24,819 bases of DNA from Priapulus caudatus (lineage: Eukaryota > Priapulida > Priapulimorpha > Priapulimorphida > Priapulidae). The position numbers and the translations under genes were made by a program. The notes beneath the pieces were generated by a model that was given only the letters and a program-made list of their open reading frames with translations, was not told the DNA's origin and did not search any database. The first letter of the stretch is position 1. Every line of letters begins with the position of its first letter. The stretch spans positions 119,843-144,661 of the forward strand of contig NW_014577716.1 of the NCBI RefSeq assembly GCF_000485595.1. The letters are read 5' to 3'. This document shows, piece after piece, positions 9,665-18,916 of this stretch.

Positions 9665-10770
9665 CGAATGCCTGGCAGCAGCAGCCATCAGGTAAATGGA
9701 GAGCAGGGTGTGAAATTAATGCGAGTCCGGAGTCAAATACTCCCCGATTTGCTGTAGGACTCCCTGATTTGACATATGCAGGTGTCCGTGTGACTCCCTG
9801 AAAATTCTGCTATACACACTGTGTATTGTGGCCAAGATTTTCTTGTTAGTTAAATTTAATAGTCAAAATAAGCACATACGTTATTGTTAATATCTGTAGT
9901 TTTAAACTTCAGACTGCAGACTCCCTCATTTTCCTGTGGACTCCCTCTTTATGAGGAACGGACTCCCTTGTTCAAAAGTTAATTTCTACCCCTGGAGAGT
10001 GTGTAAACCATTGAGGTGATGAGAGAAGCCAGCTAGAAACCATGTATATGTGCAGGGATTATTGCGAAGAGTCCTCTGTGTCTTTTGGGGGAGAAGGGGC
10101 AACCATGCGTAATGTTGTAAGGTGAGGAGGGGTGTACACGCATAGGGGTTGAGGTGGTGGTAGTGGTGGGATGGGGGGTCAGTGTTTGATAATCATTAAA
10201 AATGTACCTGAGGATGGATTTTGGGAGAGAAGGGGGATCCATGCATGTAGATTGTAGGAGGGAGAGGTCATTGTGTGGTGAGTGTTAAACAGGCACCTGT
10301 ACTCTGGTTGTTATGGGGCACATCTGTGAAGGGGTATTGGCGCATAAGATGTCCATGTATGGGGGATGTGCAGAAAGAAAGACTAGCGTGTGCTTGTTAT
10401 TGGGAGGCAGAGTGCAGCATGCACTGAGGCTTACGATTTCTTTATGTTACAGGATCTGATTACAATATGGGCGGAGTAGCTGCAGCAACCAACGTGGCAC
10501 CTGTCAATCCGAACCTAAAGAACCTGTTTCAAAGTATGTATTTAATGTTAAAATTTTTATAGATGAAACGTGCTCGGAAACATGACCATATCTATATATT
10601 TTTTATATTTCTATAGACTCGATGTAGGACATTCCTCAGTAAATATGGTCCTATATGTAAGTGGCTTAACATTACTGCTGGAAAGTACAATCAACTCAGT
10701 AATGATTGGCATGTTTTTTACAGATCTTAGCAAAGGAAGAGGAAGAGGAATGTCAAATCCTGGCACTTGA
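7736..10770 (+). CDS. PPAY and polyglutamine protein, unknown family (5' end unsettled)
   Basis: Seven exons join in one frame with matching phases: 7736-7804, 7979-8060, 8545-8631, 9392-9485, 9596-9691, 10453-10533, 10724-10770 (TGA). Each internal boundary is a GT-AG site, several strong (CAA|GTAAGT, GCT|GTAAGT, TTTTACAG). The first two exons are Cys-rich (YCALGFCKRRCFC, then ALCLVYACEI). Later exons give RIRIGG and an Ala run, a PPAY motif in EAPPAYSQP (a WW-domain ligand type), a polyglutamine run, and a basic tail GRGRG. In the exon frame no ATG lies at or before 7736, so either a first exon is missing, or translation starts at the in-frame ATG at 8037 (MPERPQKQ), which gives 142 aa. A third possibility starts at ATG 7748, uses the alternative donor at 7791 and skips to exon 8545. 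GGGCGGAG and TGACGTC just upstream (7627-7668) look promoter-like. I do not recognise the family; Cys-rich plus PPxY recalls VOPP1, WBP1 or CYYR1, but no membrane segment is visible. Confidence 0.62.
8977..9391. repeat. Three diverged copies of a ~61-bp tandem repeat
   Basis: Copies at 8977-9036, 9269-9328 and 9329-9391 share AACACCTGTG or AGCACCCGCG, a GTCAGAG-like middle, and ATCATGTCATTTTGGGTTTT. The first two are separated by an inserted MITE. The third runs into the acceptor of the exon at 9392, so this intron end was built from repeat DNA. Confidence 0.7.
9033..9267. mobile_element. 227-bp MITE with 27-bp inverted ends, TTTA duplication
   Basis: The left end, AGGGGGGCTTATGTCGGGCT then TGCGAGCC (9037-9064), is inverted at 9237-9263 with one G fewer. 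TTTA lies at both edges (9033-9036, 9264-9267). The inside is itself partly palindromic (GGAAGCAACTGGAAGC and GCAGTTGCTTCC). It splits two copies of the 61-bp tandem repeat, and the intact junction between copies two and three shows the empty-site layout. It encodes no protein. Confidence 0.82.
9605..9663 (+). repeat. CAG/CAA tract encoding polyglutamine
   Basis: A nearly pure run of CAG and CAA codons (with AAG CTA near its start) lies in the exon at 9596-9691. It encodes QQQKL followed by about fourteen Gln. The CAG and CAA codons alternate, which usually makes such tracts more stable than pure CAG. Confidence 0.9.
9692..10452. other. Intron with GACTCCC motif cluster and diverged repeat
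   Basis: This 761-bp intron of the PPAY/polyQ gene contains five copies of GACTCCC(T) at about 9751, 9791, 9919, 9938 and 9960, plus related forms. It also holds two diverged copies, about 136 bp apart (from 10083 and 10219), of a G-rich block with TTTTGGG.GAGAAGGGG and CCATGC. No exon is supported here; the minus-strand frame at 10033-10242 is a complement of the G-rich block. Confidence 0.55.
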
Positions 10771-10987
10771 GTATAATTTATCTTGGATCATGGTGACGAC
10801 ATTGCAAGCATGATGTACACAAATATAAAGACTCTGTGGGAGAATGTAGGTTCTTTTGTTTTTTTGGGTTGGATATATTTGCTTATATTGTGTTTATCCA
10901 AACACAAACATCATGCACCAACCCACATCTGCACGTGCGTGTTCTAAAACCTCCTCACCTTTTTTTGAGTGACCTCACAAGAATAAC
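10771..10987. other. 3' flank of the PPAY/polyQ gene
   Basis: After the TGA at 10768-10770 comes AT-rich sequence with a variant polyadenylation hexamer, AATATA (about 10822), followed within 40 bp by a T/G-rich run (TTTTGTTTTTTTGGGTTGG), a common layout at cleavage sites. No canonical AATAAA is present. Confidence 0.35.
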
Positions 10988-11897
10988 TTAAAGGCATAAT
11001 AGGCCCATCGATTATGCAATTTTAACGAATGCTAGAGTAACTGGCACCTTGTGTAGTTAATAAGTACATTACCTTTAAGCCAAACGCGTATTAGTTTGTC
11101 CAATATCACTGCTGGTTACTAAGAAATGTCTAATTGAAATCCGCAGTCCACGAAATCAGTTGACTGACTTGTTTACAGTTTCGAAACCGCATACTTCGAA
11201 ACGGGTGGGATACAGATTTATAGTCCACCGGACATTTTCGCACGCATGCAAAAACGCACGCACGCACGCACGCATGCATTTTCGCTCGGCCGTACGCAAT
11301 GCTAGCGATAGTACAGTACCGTAACTGTATACGTAACAGTAGCTCTGATTGTAATGAACGTGGAATCCACGTACGAATCACGGACGCTCGTGATAATGAA
11401 GTAGGCTGTGTTGGGGGCCAACGCTATGGGAGGATCGCGGACTAAACATGGAAAGAAGACGTCACTACGCGTATTTACGTATATTGGTCAAACGAATACA
11501 CCTGTGTCTGAAATTGAAGACATGTGGGTACCCATTCATTAGCACCCACGATTATTTACTTGTGCCTCAATACCGAGAATACACCCAGAGATACATTCTA
11601 CTAGCTCATTAGTCGTATATAAGCATCCCGGGACAAACAATTCTCTGCTAAACACCCGTAGCAACGTGTCGTTGCCTAACCGAATTCGAGGCTATTTTGC
11701 TTGGCAACCAATTTAGCGTTGGCGCCAGATTACCAGATTTACGGATTTCAATTAGACATTTCTTAGTAATTAGCAGTGATATTGGACAAACTAATACGCG
11801 TTTGACTATAAGGTAATGTACTTATTAACTACAGAAGGTGCCAGTTACTGTAGCATTCGTCAACTTTGTATAATCAATGGGCCTATTATGCCTTTAA
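10988..11897. mobile_element. 902-bp non-autonomous DNA transposon, TTAA duplication
   Basis: TTAA lies at 10988-10991 and 11894-11897. Between them, inverted ends begin AGGCATAATAGGCCCATCGA and extend for about 150 bp (to about 11145, and from about 11742), sharing TTAATAAGTACATTACCTT, CAAACGCGTATTAGTTTGTC and CTAATTGAAATCCG. The roughly 600-bp centre has no transposase; it includes (CGCACGCA)n at about 11250-11275. A TTAA target is used by the piggyBac and Kolobok superfamilies, and I cannot choose between them from the ends alone. Confidence 0.87.
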
Positions 11898-12821
11898 GCA
11901 AGACTGTGTGGTAATTTCTAGTATGTTTATTACGGCCCTATTCAGAAATTACTTTTGTATAAAGAAAAACAAATCACAAAGCAATGTAAACCCCAGAACA
12001 AAAATGGCTCTGTTTATAATGCGGAAGGCCGCCGCAGTTTTAGCGAATATGCCACGGAGTAACTAGTCCAAAGTCGTTGAAATCGCCTGTGACGATGCGG
12101 TTGACGCCGGTCACGGCGAGTAGAAGGACCGGGATGAAAACACAGCCCTCCGCAAAACGGTTTACACGGCCGTCGACCAGGAACAGGGCTGAGCGGCGTG
12201 GAGGTGAGCGGTACCTGTAAGCTGCCGGGCGTCGAGAAGACAGGCACAAATCCTTTATGCCCGGGTTTGTCGCTCAAATCGAATCCTCTTCATAAGCCAG
12301 GCTATTCACTCCCGACACACTGTTGCGCGCCACCAGCGGTTGCAGCTATCTGTTAGTCCGTAGTTTCGGCGCAGCATTTAAGTTGAATTCGTTGGACAGC
12401 TACGTGGTTCAACTGACACTATCCCACTCACACTTGACGTGCTGCAACTCCTTCAAAGGAGTTTTGTTCATTTTGACAATTTGATTTTGATTTTTCCTGA
12501 AGTGAATGTTTTATCATCAAGTTACTTCAGTTTTATATAAATTAAAAACTAGTGGTAATCATTAGCAGATAACCAGATTAGCAGAACGTTTTCCGGATGT
12601 TTTAGTAATGTTGTATGTGCCACTGTGTGGTAATACAGAGAAAAGTATTCTATAGTAAAGAGTGCATTATTTGTTTGTGTTATATTTTACGTGTTCGTTT
12701 CCTTAGATTATATTGGCTGTACTGTCATGCACATGCACGCACACGCACACGCACACGCACATATATCCAACTTTCCAAGACAATGAAGATGATAGTCACA
12801 GCTTGGTATTAATTTGTAGTG
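11898..12821. other. Intergenic stretch between convergent genes
   Basis: I see no supported gene. The part at 12020-12400 is richer in G+C and CpG and is open on the minus strand (about 12014-12277) in two frames, but has no convincing splice sites or conserved motif. It also contains an 18-bp hairpin, AACTCCTTCAAAGGAGTT (12446-12463), and a (CACGCA)n microsatellite at 12727-12762. Confidence 0.5.
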
Positions 12822-12827
12822 TTTATT
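12822..12827 (-). terminator. Polyadenylation signal AATAAA for RAD51AP1
   Basis: TTTATT on the + strand reads AATAAA on the minus strand, 376 bp downstream of the RAD51AP1 stop codon. It is the first canonical signal I noticed on that side. Its use is inferred. Confidence 0.4.
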
Positions 12828-13202
12828 TACAATGATAACATCCTTTCCTAGACATGCACAATAGGGTAAACATGGAGAAACTCAGTTGTTAAGGCTATTG
12901 ACATGTTAGATGGGGTATTAGACCTAACAGCACCATGATATCCAACATGCTTACACACTTGCTGGTGCTTGTGATAATGACATCCCTCACACACTTCACA
13001 AGAACACCCCTCTTGCACGTTGGCTTTAAAAAAATGTTGTGCAGATATTAAATTACTAGCATAACAAGAAATTCGTGCGAAAAACCTTCAGCTGGAAATT
13101 GCATTGGTAGATATAATCAGGAGTAGATAATAGAGATACATAGGGAGCTATGCTGCAGTTGACTGCAGCTGTTTGCATAAGTACTTTAGCCGACGTTCTT
13201 TG

Positions 13203-15736
13203 CTACTGGCGTGGTTTGACGGTGCCGTGTAGTGGTGCAATGTGTGCTCGTCGTGACAACCCAAGACGCAGCAAGCCTGGAGAGTTGACGTTGACACCAC
13301 GTAGAGAAATGTCCGACACCCTCACACCCACACCACCTGGTGAGTGTTTAACACGTTTGTCGTTGGCGCCACCTGTCGTGCAGTTTGCCGATGTCGCATG
13401 TGCTGGAATGTGAATGTATGTAAACAACTGTCAATCTCCATGTCACTGAAATGTTGGCTAGTTCCTGCAACTTTAGGTCTGAGCTTCGAATCCTACCATG
13501 ACAGCTACTATCGTACCCATGAGTGCAGCAACCAATATAGAAACGAGTTTAGAGCACTGGGGTCAGGCTAATATCCTAAACTGCATAACAGTAAGTAGCT
13601 TTGCTAGGCAAACTCAGTTACAAAAGTCGACACGGTTGTGGAAACCCTATGTTCCACGATTGGAGCCAGAATTGCAAAACTGTTTGCAACATATATAAGG
13701 CAGACGATTACAAGCTCAAACCCTGTTACAAGATTAAAACCAACAAGTCCTGAAAACCATTGATGCACGTTAGATAAATATCAAGAACAAGGCCAAGGTG
13801 ATTACCCGGGGGTTTCCAGATAGGCTTCCTTATTGCGCCACTGCCTGCATTAGAAGTTCTTGAACTAACATTGATAGGTTGCTTTTCCTGTCTGTCCTTG
13901 TCTTTAGTTATCTGAGATTTTGATGCCACTTTATCTGTAATGATTCAGAGAGAATTCTGTCATTATTAGTAGCACACACCCTGCAATAATCAGTAATGCT
14001 CTGTAGTCAATATAATATAAACAACTGTCATTGGAAATGGTGTTACCTTCTTATGTACATACTGAAAACTACAAATGGAATCGTCTTGACATCTCACCCC
14101 TACATCTAATATAGAGAATGCAGTGTGGCTCAACATACCACTCTCAGGCAATATGTTCTCATTGCTTCCAACATCATTACTGCTGGAAGCTCTTTCTTCT
14201 GTGCTTCCAGCAACAGGACCACATGATGTTCCTGTCTTGTCAATTCCCTGAAGTCTGTCTAAGATCCCTTGAATTGCAATTAAAGAAATGACATCAAGTT
14301 CTATAATTCGCAGCAGGCGAATTATGATCTAGTGAAAGCAGAAAGAATATGCATAAATTGTAAACCATAATTATACAGCTCTTCTCGTATGGCGAGTCAT
14401 TCTATGTTGGGTAAGAGTGAAAGTAGGAACACACATAAGACAGTCTAATTTGCCAATGATGACATGGAAATCGTCACCTGTTGATTGCATTTGCTTTGCC
14501 TGATTCTTGCTTCTTGCTTCTTCAGAGGGAAGTGGGGATGTGTTGCTGCTCTCACCTCTCTGAGTAGTAAGAGATGTGTTTTCACTCTGAACAGTGTTGA
14601 CGTTGGACGACAATGCAATCGCAACTTCCAGGTCACGCTGGAACTTGTCATCACCCGGTGTGCTATACCAATAACCGAAAAGAGGGTGATGATCACCTAA
14701 ACATTTCAGGACAATCTAACTCTGGTTAATTATATGTCACACGTGTGCAAGACTTAGTCTGGTTATTGATCAAACAACGCCACATACATTCATGTGATGT
14801 GGGCAGTATACGATCTTGTATTAATTCCAGCACTAACTGTGACTCAGTCAATAGGTGAAAGATAAACCTCTGTTGTTCGGCTGGTAAATCTCTGTTAAAA
14901 AGGTTGATTGTGTGTCAGTTATAGTCAATATTAGTCAATTAGTAAATGTTAAAAAAATTATAATTAATATTTAATAATTTAATATAAATATTAATATTAG
15001 TAAAATATTAGTCAATATTAGTGTTCAGAAATAACCATGTTTACACCTCCGATCCTTTGGTGCCTCCATATGAGACTTCTTAGTTGACTTTCTCTCTGAA
15101 ACACTCTTTCTTGCCAATCTTTCCTTTGCTGCCGGCTTGTTTCGTTTTGTGATCGGAGGTGTGGAATCAGGTGCAAAATCTGTGAGGTCATATATTGCAT
15201 AATAGCATGATTACATGATACAGTAAAAGTCATAAAATCCGGATGCCAGAAATCCTGACTTTTCGAAAAATCTCAAACTTGATCAATTTAGTGGGCTGTT
15301 GTGTGCATGCGTAATTTTTGTTTTGTTTTTAGTTTTGATAAATGAAGCATGCTGTATTTGCAATTGAATAAACTATTAGAATTTACGTGTTTATCTCTTC
15401 TTTATTTCTCCTTAAATTTGAATTTTAAAAGTACCGCTTGAGAATTTGGAAAATCCAAAAATCCGGACTGACCTAATCCCCGAGCATTCCAGATTTTTTT
15501 GACTTCTACTGTATGGGAGTATATGTCGCAAAGAAATATGTATACCGTCACTTATGCTGTACATATATGCGATAAATTGGCTTTACGGTTCACTAAACAT
15601 TTGACAGATTTGTCTCAAGGTACGGCGAAATATGTTATTATTAGGTAAGGTACCCGTACTACTAGTAAGTACTAGCACACTTACCATCATCACTATCGCT
15701 ACCGCCTTCAGCTGCAAATGCTGCATAATTGACCAT
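13203..15736 (-). CDS. RAD51AP1: RAD51-associated protein 1 homologue, six exons, 253 aa
   Basis: RAD51AP1 binds DNA and RAD51 in the nucleus and stimulates joint-molecule formation in homologous recombination. Exons in transcript order: 15736-15685, 15179-15047, 14662-14478, 14267-14139, 13934-13806, 13336-13203 (TAG). All junctions are GT-AG with matching phases. Residues 2-21 (VNYAAFAAEGGSDSDDDFAP) match the N-terminal NYSQF and SDSDDDF signature, followed by a basic KRNKPAAKERLARK region. Residues 66-80 (DDKFQRDLEVAIALS) match the conserved QRDLEVALALS block. The C-terminal RAD51-binding part shows KPIWKPPG (203-210) and SPGLLRLGLSRRAHIAPLH (228-246). The protein is shorter than human (about 335-352 aa) and lacks the acidic middle. 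The 129-nt exon at 14139 is the least certain. Start: the only Met in exon 1, directly before VNY; an AG just upstream (TTGCAG) may mean a 5' UTR exon. It is divergent from AGMO and convergent with the PPAY/polyQ gene. Confidence 0.88.
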
Positions 15737-16087
15737 CTTCCTGCAACCAATGTCAATGATACTAATAATGATAGAATCGTTAGCTAGCCTTAGGGTATTT
15801 ACTATTTATGCCATGGGGCGATCACGAATTTGTAAACACTGCACTTGATTCACAGCACGCATACAACTTACAAAGATAAACTGTAAGAGATATAGCATTC
15901 CGTAACGCCGGAGAAGCCAGAAAGGGTCACCTAGTTAGTAAATTAAGCTCATTCTGGTTTAATACAAATTCACATACAAAATCTACAAAATCAGAACGAG
16001 ATTGAACATCAGGAAATACTCATTTGTACATAGATCAGTGGATTTGTGGAACAAGCTTCCAGCATTAGTAGTATACTAGTATTACTA

Positions 16088-17138
16088 CTAGTGTGGAGAT
16101 CTCGGGGGTGTATCACTTACAGGAGTAGTAGACTAGATCGGGACCAATAGACCGAACTCACCGTATAGAGAGAATAAACATATATATTGACTAAAGAGAG
16201 GATAAGATATAGATTGCACATAAATATATGTCAACACGCACACCACTGGGAGCAGCCATATTGGATCATACTGCTGCTGCCGCCTGTCGGGCGAAAACGA
16301 GGAATATTCACTTAAATGAGTTGCCTGCGATGATGCAATAATCGTACCGGCCACGGGCGTTACACCACCCGGTGAGTCATGCACGGTACGGCCAGGCACA
16401 GCGATTGCAACGCCTTAGGGGAGGGTGTTGCCAGTGGGTATAAAAGGCGCGAAGAGAAAGAGCTAGAGGCAGTTTTAGGTACAGGTCCAGGAAGGAGGAA
16501 GAAGAAGAAGAAGAGGACGAAGACGAAGGAAAGGAGGGAGAGAGAAGCAGTCGAACGGGAGGAGAAAGGGAGAGAGTTGTTTTTCAGGGATAGGTTGTAG
16601 GTAGGAAGGCGAGAAGAGGGAGGAAGGAACAGAGAGAGAGCGAACGGCAGCGTTGTAGCGAGAGGATAAACGCACAGGTTTTTCAGGTAGGTGTAAACCA
16701 GAGCCGAACGGGAGAGGGGAATAAAAACGGGCAAAGAACGGCATTCTGGTGGAGCTAGGAGCGACTGCGAGGGAGACACCTGGGAGACTGTGTGGGTCCA
16801 CGCAAGGCAAGGACGAACGTGGGGGAAGCAGACGGAGCCGGCGACGCGTAGAGGATTTAGACGGGATCAATAAAACTATTAAAAAGGCCGCTGCATATAC
16901 GAATGCAGGGGAATCATTTGTACACTGGGTAACTCGCAATAAAAGCTATATCCCCGTATCGTTAACCGCATCGCACCGTGTTCTGTTCATCTGGTATTAC
17001 CTGTTATCGGCTACGTGTCATCGCCGTCCTGCCTTAATACACCGACAGGAGCGGACTCTGGATCCTATACTACTGGACACGCGTGGTGAACTAACGTCTG
17101 TCGAACCGTAGTCGTCTACCCTAGAGGCACTACACTAG
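16088..17138 (+). mobile_element. Probable solo LTR, 1,043 bp, CTAG duplication
   Basis: The unit 16092-17134 begins TGTGGAGATC and ends GGCACTACA (the TG...CA form of retroviral-type LTRs). It has CTAG at both edges (16088-16091, 17135-17138) and interrupts a LINE coding fragment. Inside are a TATA box (TATAAAAG, 16439-16446) and polyadenylation signals AATAAA at 16869 and 16938, in the order expected of U3, R and U5 on the + strand. A long purine-rich stretch (16450-16640) lies after the TATA box. No gag, pol or second LTR is present, so it would be a solo LTR left by recombination. The flanks are rich in ACTAGT-like triplets, so the exact edges may be off by a few bases. Confidence 0.62.
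16439..16446 (+). promoter_or_regulatory. TATA box inside the LTR
   Basis: GGGTATAAAAGGCGCG is a textbook TATA-box context. It lies about 350 bp into the LTR and points toward AGMO, whose start codon is 1.6 kb downstream. Whether it is active is unknown. Confidence 0.55.
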
Positions 17139-17278
17139 TACTACTAGTAACAGCAAAATCAGTCAGGTCCTTTGAGGCAAGACTAGACAAACATTGGAGA
17201 AACCAGCCCCTATACTACGAGTACGAGTACGTATATAATATGTGTAATCCATGTAAAATTATAATTATTAAGTTTTGA

Positions 17279-18026
17279 AGTGGAATTTTACTTCAATTTA
17301 CTGATTTAGAACACAACAGTCAACATCAAGTTCAACAAAACAAAGTCTACGATGCTTTACCTGGATGACCGCCTTTCGTGTTTTACACTCATAATTCTAC
17401 GAATTCGGGTTAGAAACCACAATAACAAGAACAACTGTATTTCATTTATCCTGAATAATGTTATTTGGGTTATAATGTTATAAGGGTTGTCTCAAGTCTC
17501 ACGCTATGTATGACAATAAGTATGATGAGTAGAATATATAAAACAAAATGAAATTTAATTTTACACAAGGGAGATATAGTGATACGCTAGAGGGCGGGAT
17601 GAGCGCGAACAACATGGCAAACAAAAGGCAAGATTATGCAAACAAATATCAGGCAAAAAACTACTAGCGGTTGAAAATAGTAATACTAAGAGTATAATCC
17701 GCATATCGCAAGATAGCACCATGAAGTAACCGTGATTCGTTGCCGTGGTGGCCTTACTGGTGCCACAGTGGTGGTTACAGTCTTATTGATAATTGAGGCA
17801 GTACCGAAGTCCGGTTACATCCTACTCCGCCAAAGTTAACTTATCTCGCTCCTCCCATACCCCCCCCCCCTCCCAACGTCTACATTCAATTTAGCGTTCA
17901 CTACGCGACAGCTAAGTTTAGGCCTACTCACGTGACGACGTTGCTTGGCTACGACGTCACGGCTTGATTACGGGCGCAAAGGTTGATATTAGGGTTAGCC
18001 TACAGTTGTACAAGCTTGTGGGAAAC
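17279..18026 (+). promoter_or_regulatory. AGMO 5' flank with promoter-like motifs
   Basis: The 748 bp before the AGMO start codon hold no exon I can support. Within the last 110 bp are an E-box CACGTG (17929-17934), ACGTCAC related to a cAMP-response element (17954-17960), and a C-run (about 17860-17875). There is no clear TATA box. The frame is open upstream of the ATG from 17964, but only with non-ATG codons. Assignment as the core promoter is inference. Confidence 0.4.
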
Positions 18027-18871
18027 ATGGATGTTTCAGTTATAACAACGGGTCTTCGTAGAATTTTTTACGTTGTTTCTCCTAATGAGACATCCTTTAA
18101 AACTTTGGAGGATGTACCTGACTATATACAAGCGGTAGGTTTATATAAATTAAAGACAATGTGAATATTGTCCCTGTTCTGTGTTCACTTTATTATTGAT
18201 TAAGATATTTTGCAGTATTAGTAACTCGCCCATACACACACGCAGGCACACATGCATGCACTCATGAACGCGCGCACACACGCACATATATATATTCCAA
18301 ATGATATAGATGTATACAGTACATGTCCTTATATTATGTCGTCAATCTGCAATCTATAGTAAATTTGTTGTTTATAAAAATTTTCAGGCGTTTCCATTCT
18401 TCACAACATTTATTATAGTGGAGGCTATTGTGCTCGCACTACAGAAGAAAAATGGCATTCGCATTAATGATGGGCTGGTGTCAATCTCAGCTGGAGTATT
18501 CTCTGAAACCTCCAAGTAGGTCAAATATTTTAATACTGCAAAAATATTTACCAATAAACGGTAGTAATTAATATTTTACCGTCACGAACATTTGCAAGTA
18601 TGGTGATGAGTCGGGTCGATGTAGTAAAACTTGATTGGCATATTGTTCTTTATATAGATTCTTACTGAAGGGAGTGATAATGTTTGCATACATCTATGTC
18701 TACGATCACTGGAAGCTTTTCACCTTACCTTGGAATTCGCCATGGACTTGGCTTATCTGTTTCATTGGTGTAGATTTCTGCTACTATTGGTTCCATCGGA
18801 TGGCTCATGGTTAGTAATATTATTATGTTCTGTACTTTATCAACATTTTTCTTTCTTTCTCTCTTTATCTG

Positions 18872-18916
<45 letters not shown>

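Larger units (their letters stand above)
15961..17278 (+). pseudogene. LINE reverse-transcriptase ORF C-terminus, split by an LTR
   Basis: Two in-frame pieces resemble the extreme C-terminus of jockey/CR1-type non-LTR reverse-transcriptase polyproteins. The first (about 15966-16076) reads IRTRLNIRKYSFVHRSV then DLWNKLPALVV. The second (17150-17278) reads AKSVRSFEARLDKHWRNQP and ends at a TGA. Together they show the usual R.Y.F..R....WN.LP, then S...F..RLD.HW arrangement of these proteins. The catalytic domains are absent and the frame is closed just upstream (TAA near 15961), so this is a dead fragment. Between the pieces lies a 1,043-bp insert with LTR features (16092-17134). Confidence 0.75.

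Noticed and set aside
12014-12277. Minus-strand frame with the segment VTGDFNDFGLV, recalling an endonuclease motif
   Set aside because: The similarity is too short, with no flanking conserved residues or splice sites; probably the result of locally high G+C.
13440-13500. Possible tRNA-derived SINE: GCTTCGAATCC resembles a B box
   Set aside because: One mismatch to the B box and no convincing A box at the right distance; no cloverleaf can be drawn.
13150-13571. Open frames on the + strand (87 and 75 codons)
   Set aside because: They overlap and are antisense to the last RAD51AP1 exon, whose minus-strand frame matches the conserved C-terminus.
14485-14700. 71-codon + strand frame
   Set aside because: It is the complement of RAD51AP1 exon 3.
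16379-16600. Basic + strand frame with RKKKKKRTK, possibly a nuclear protein
   Set aside because: It arises from a GAA/GGA-rich tract within the LTR leader region and has no other support.
16360-16939. 139- and 154-codon minus-strand frames rich in Ser, Leu and Pro
   Set aside because: They are complements of the purine-rich part of the probable LTR; low complexity, no motif.
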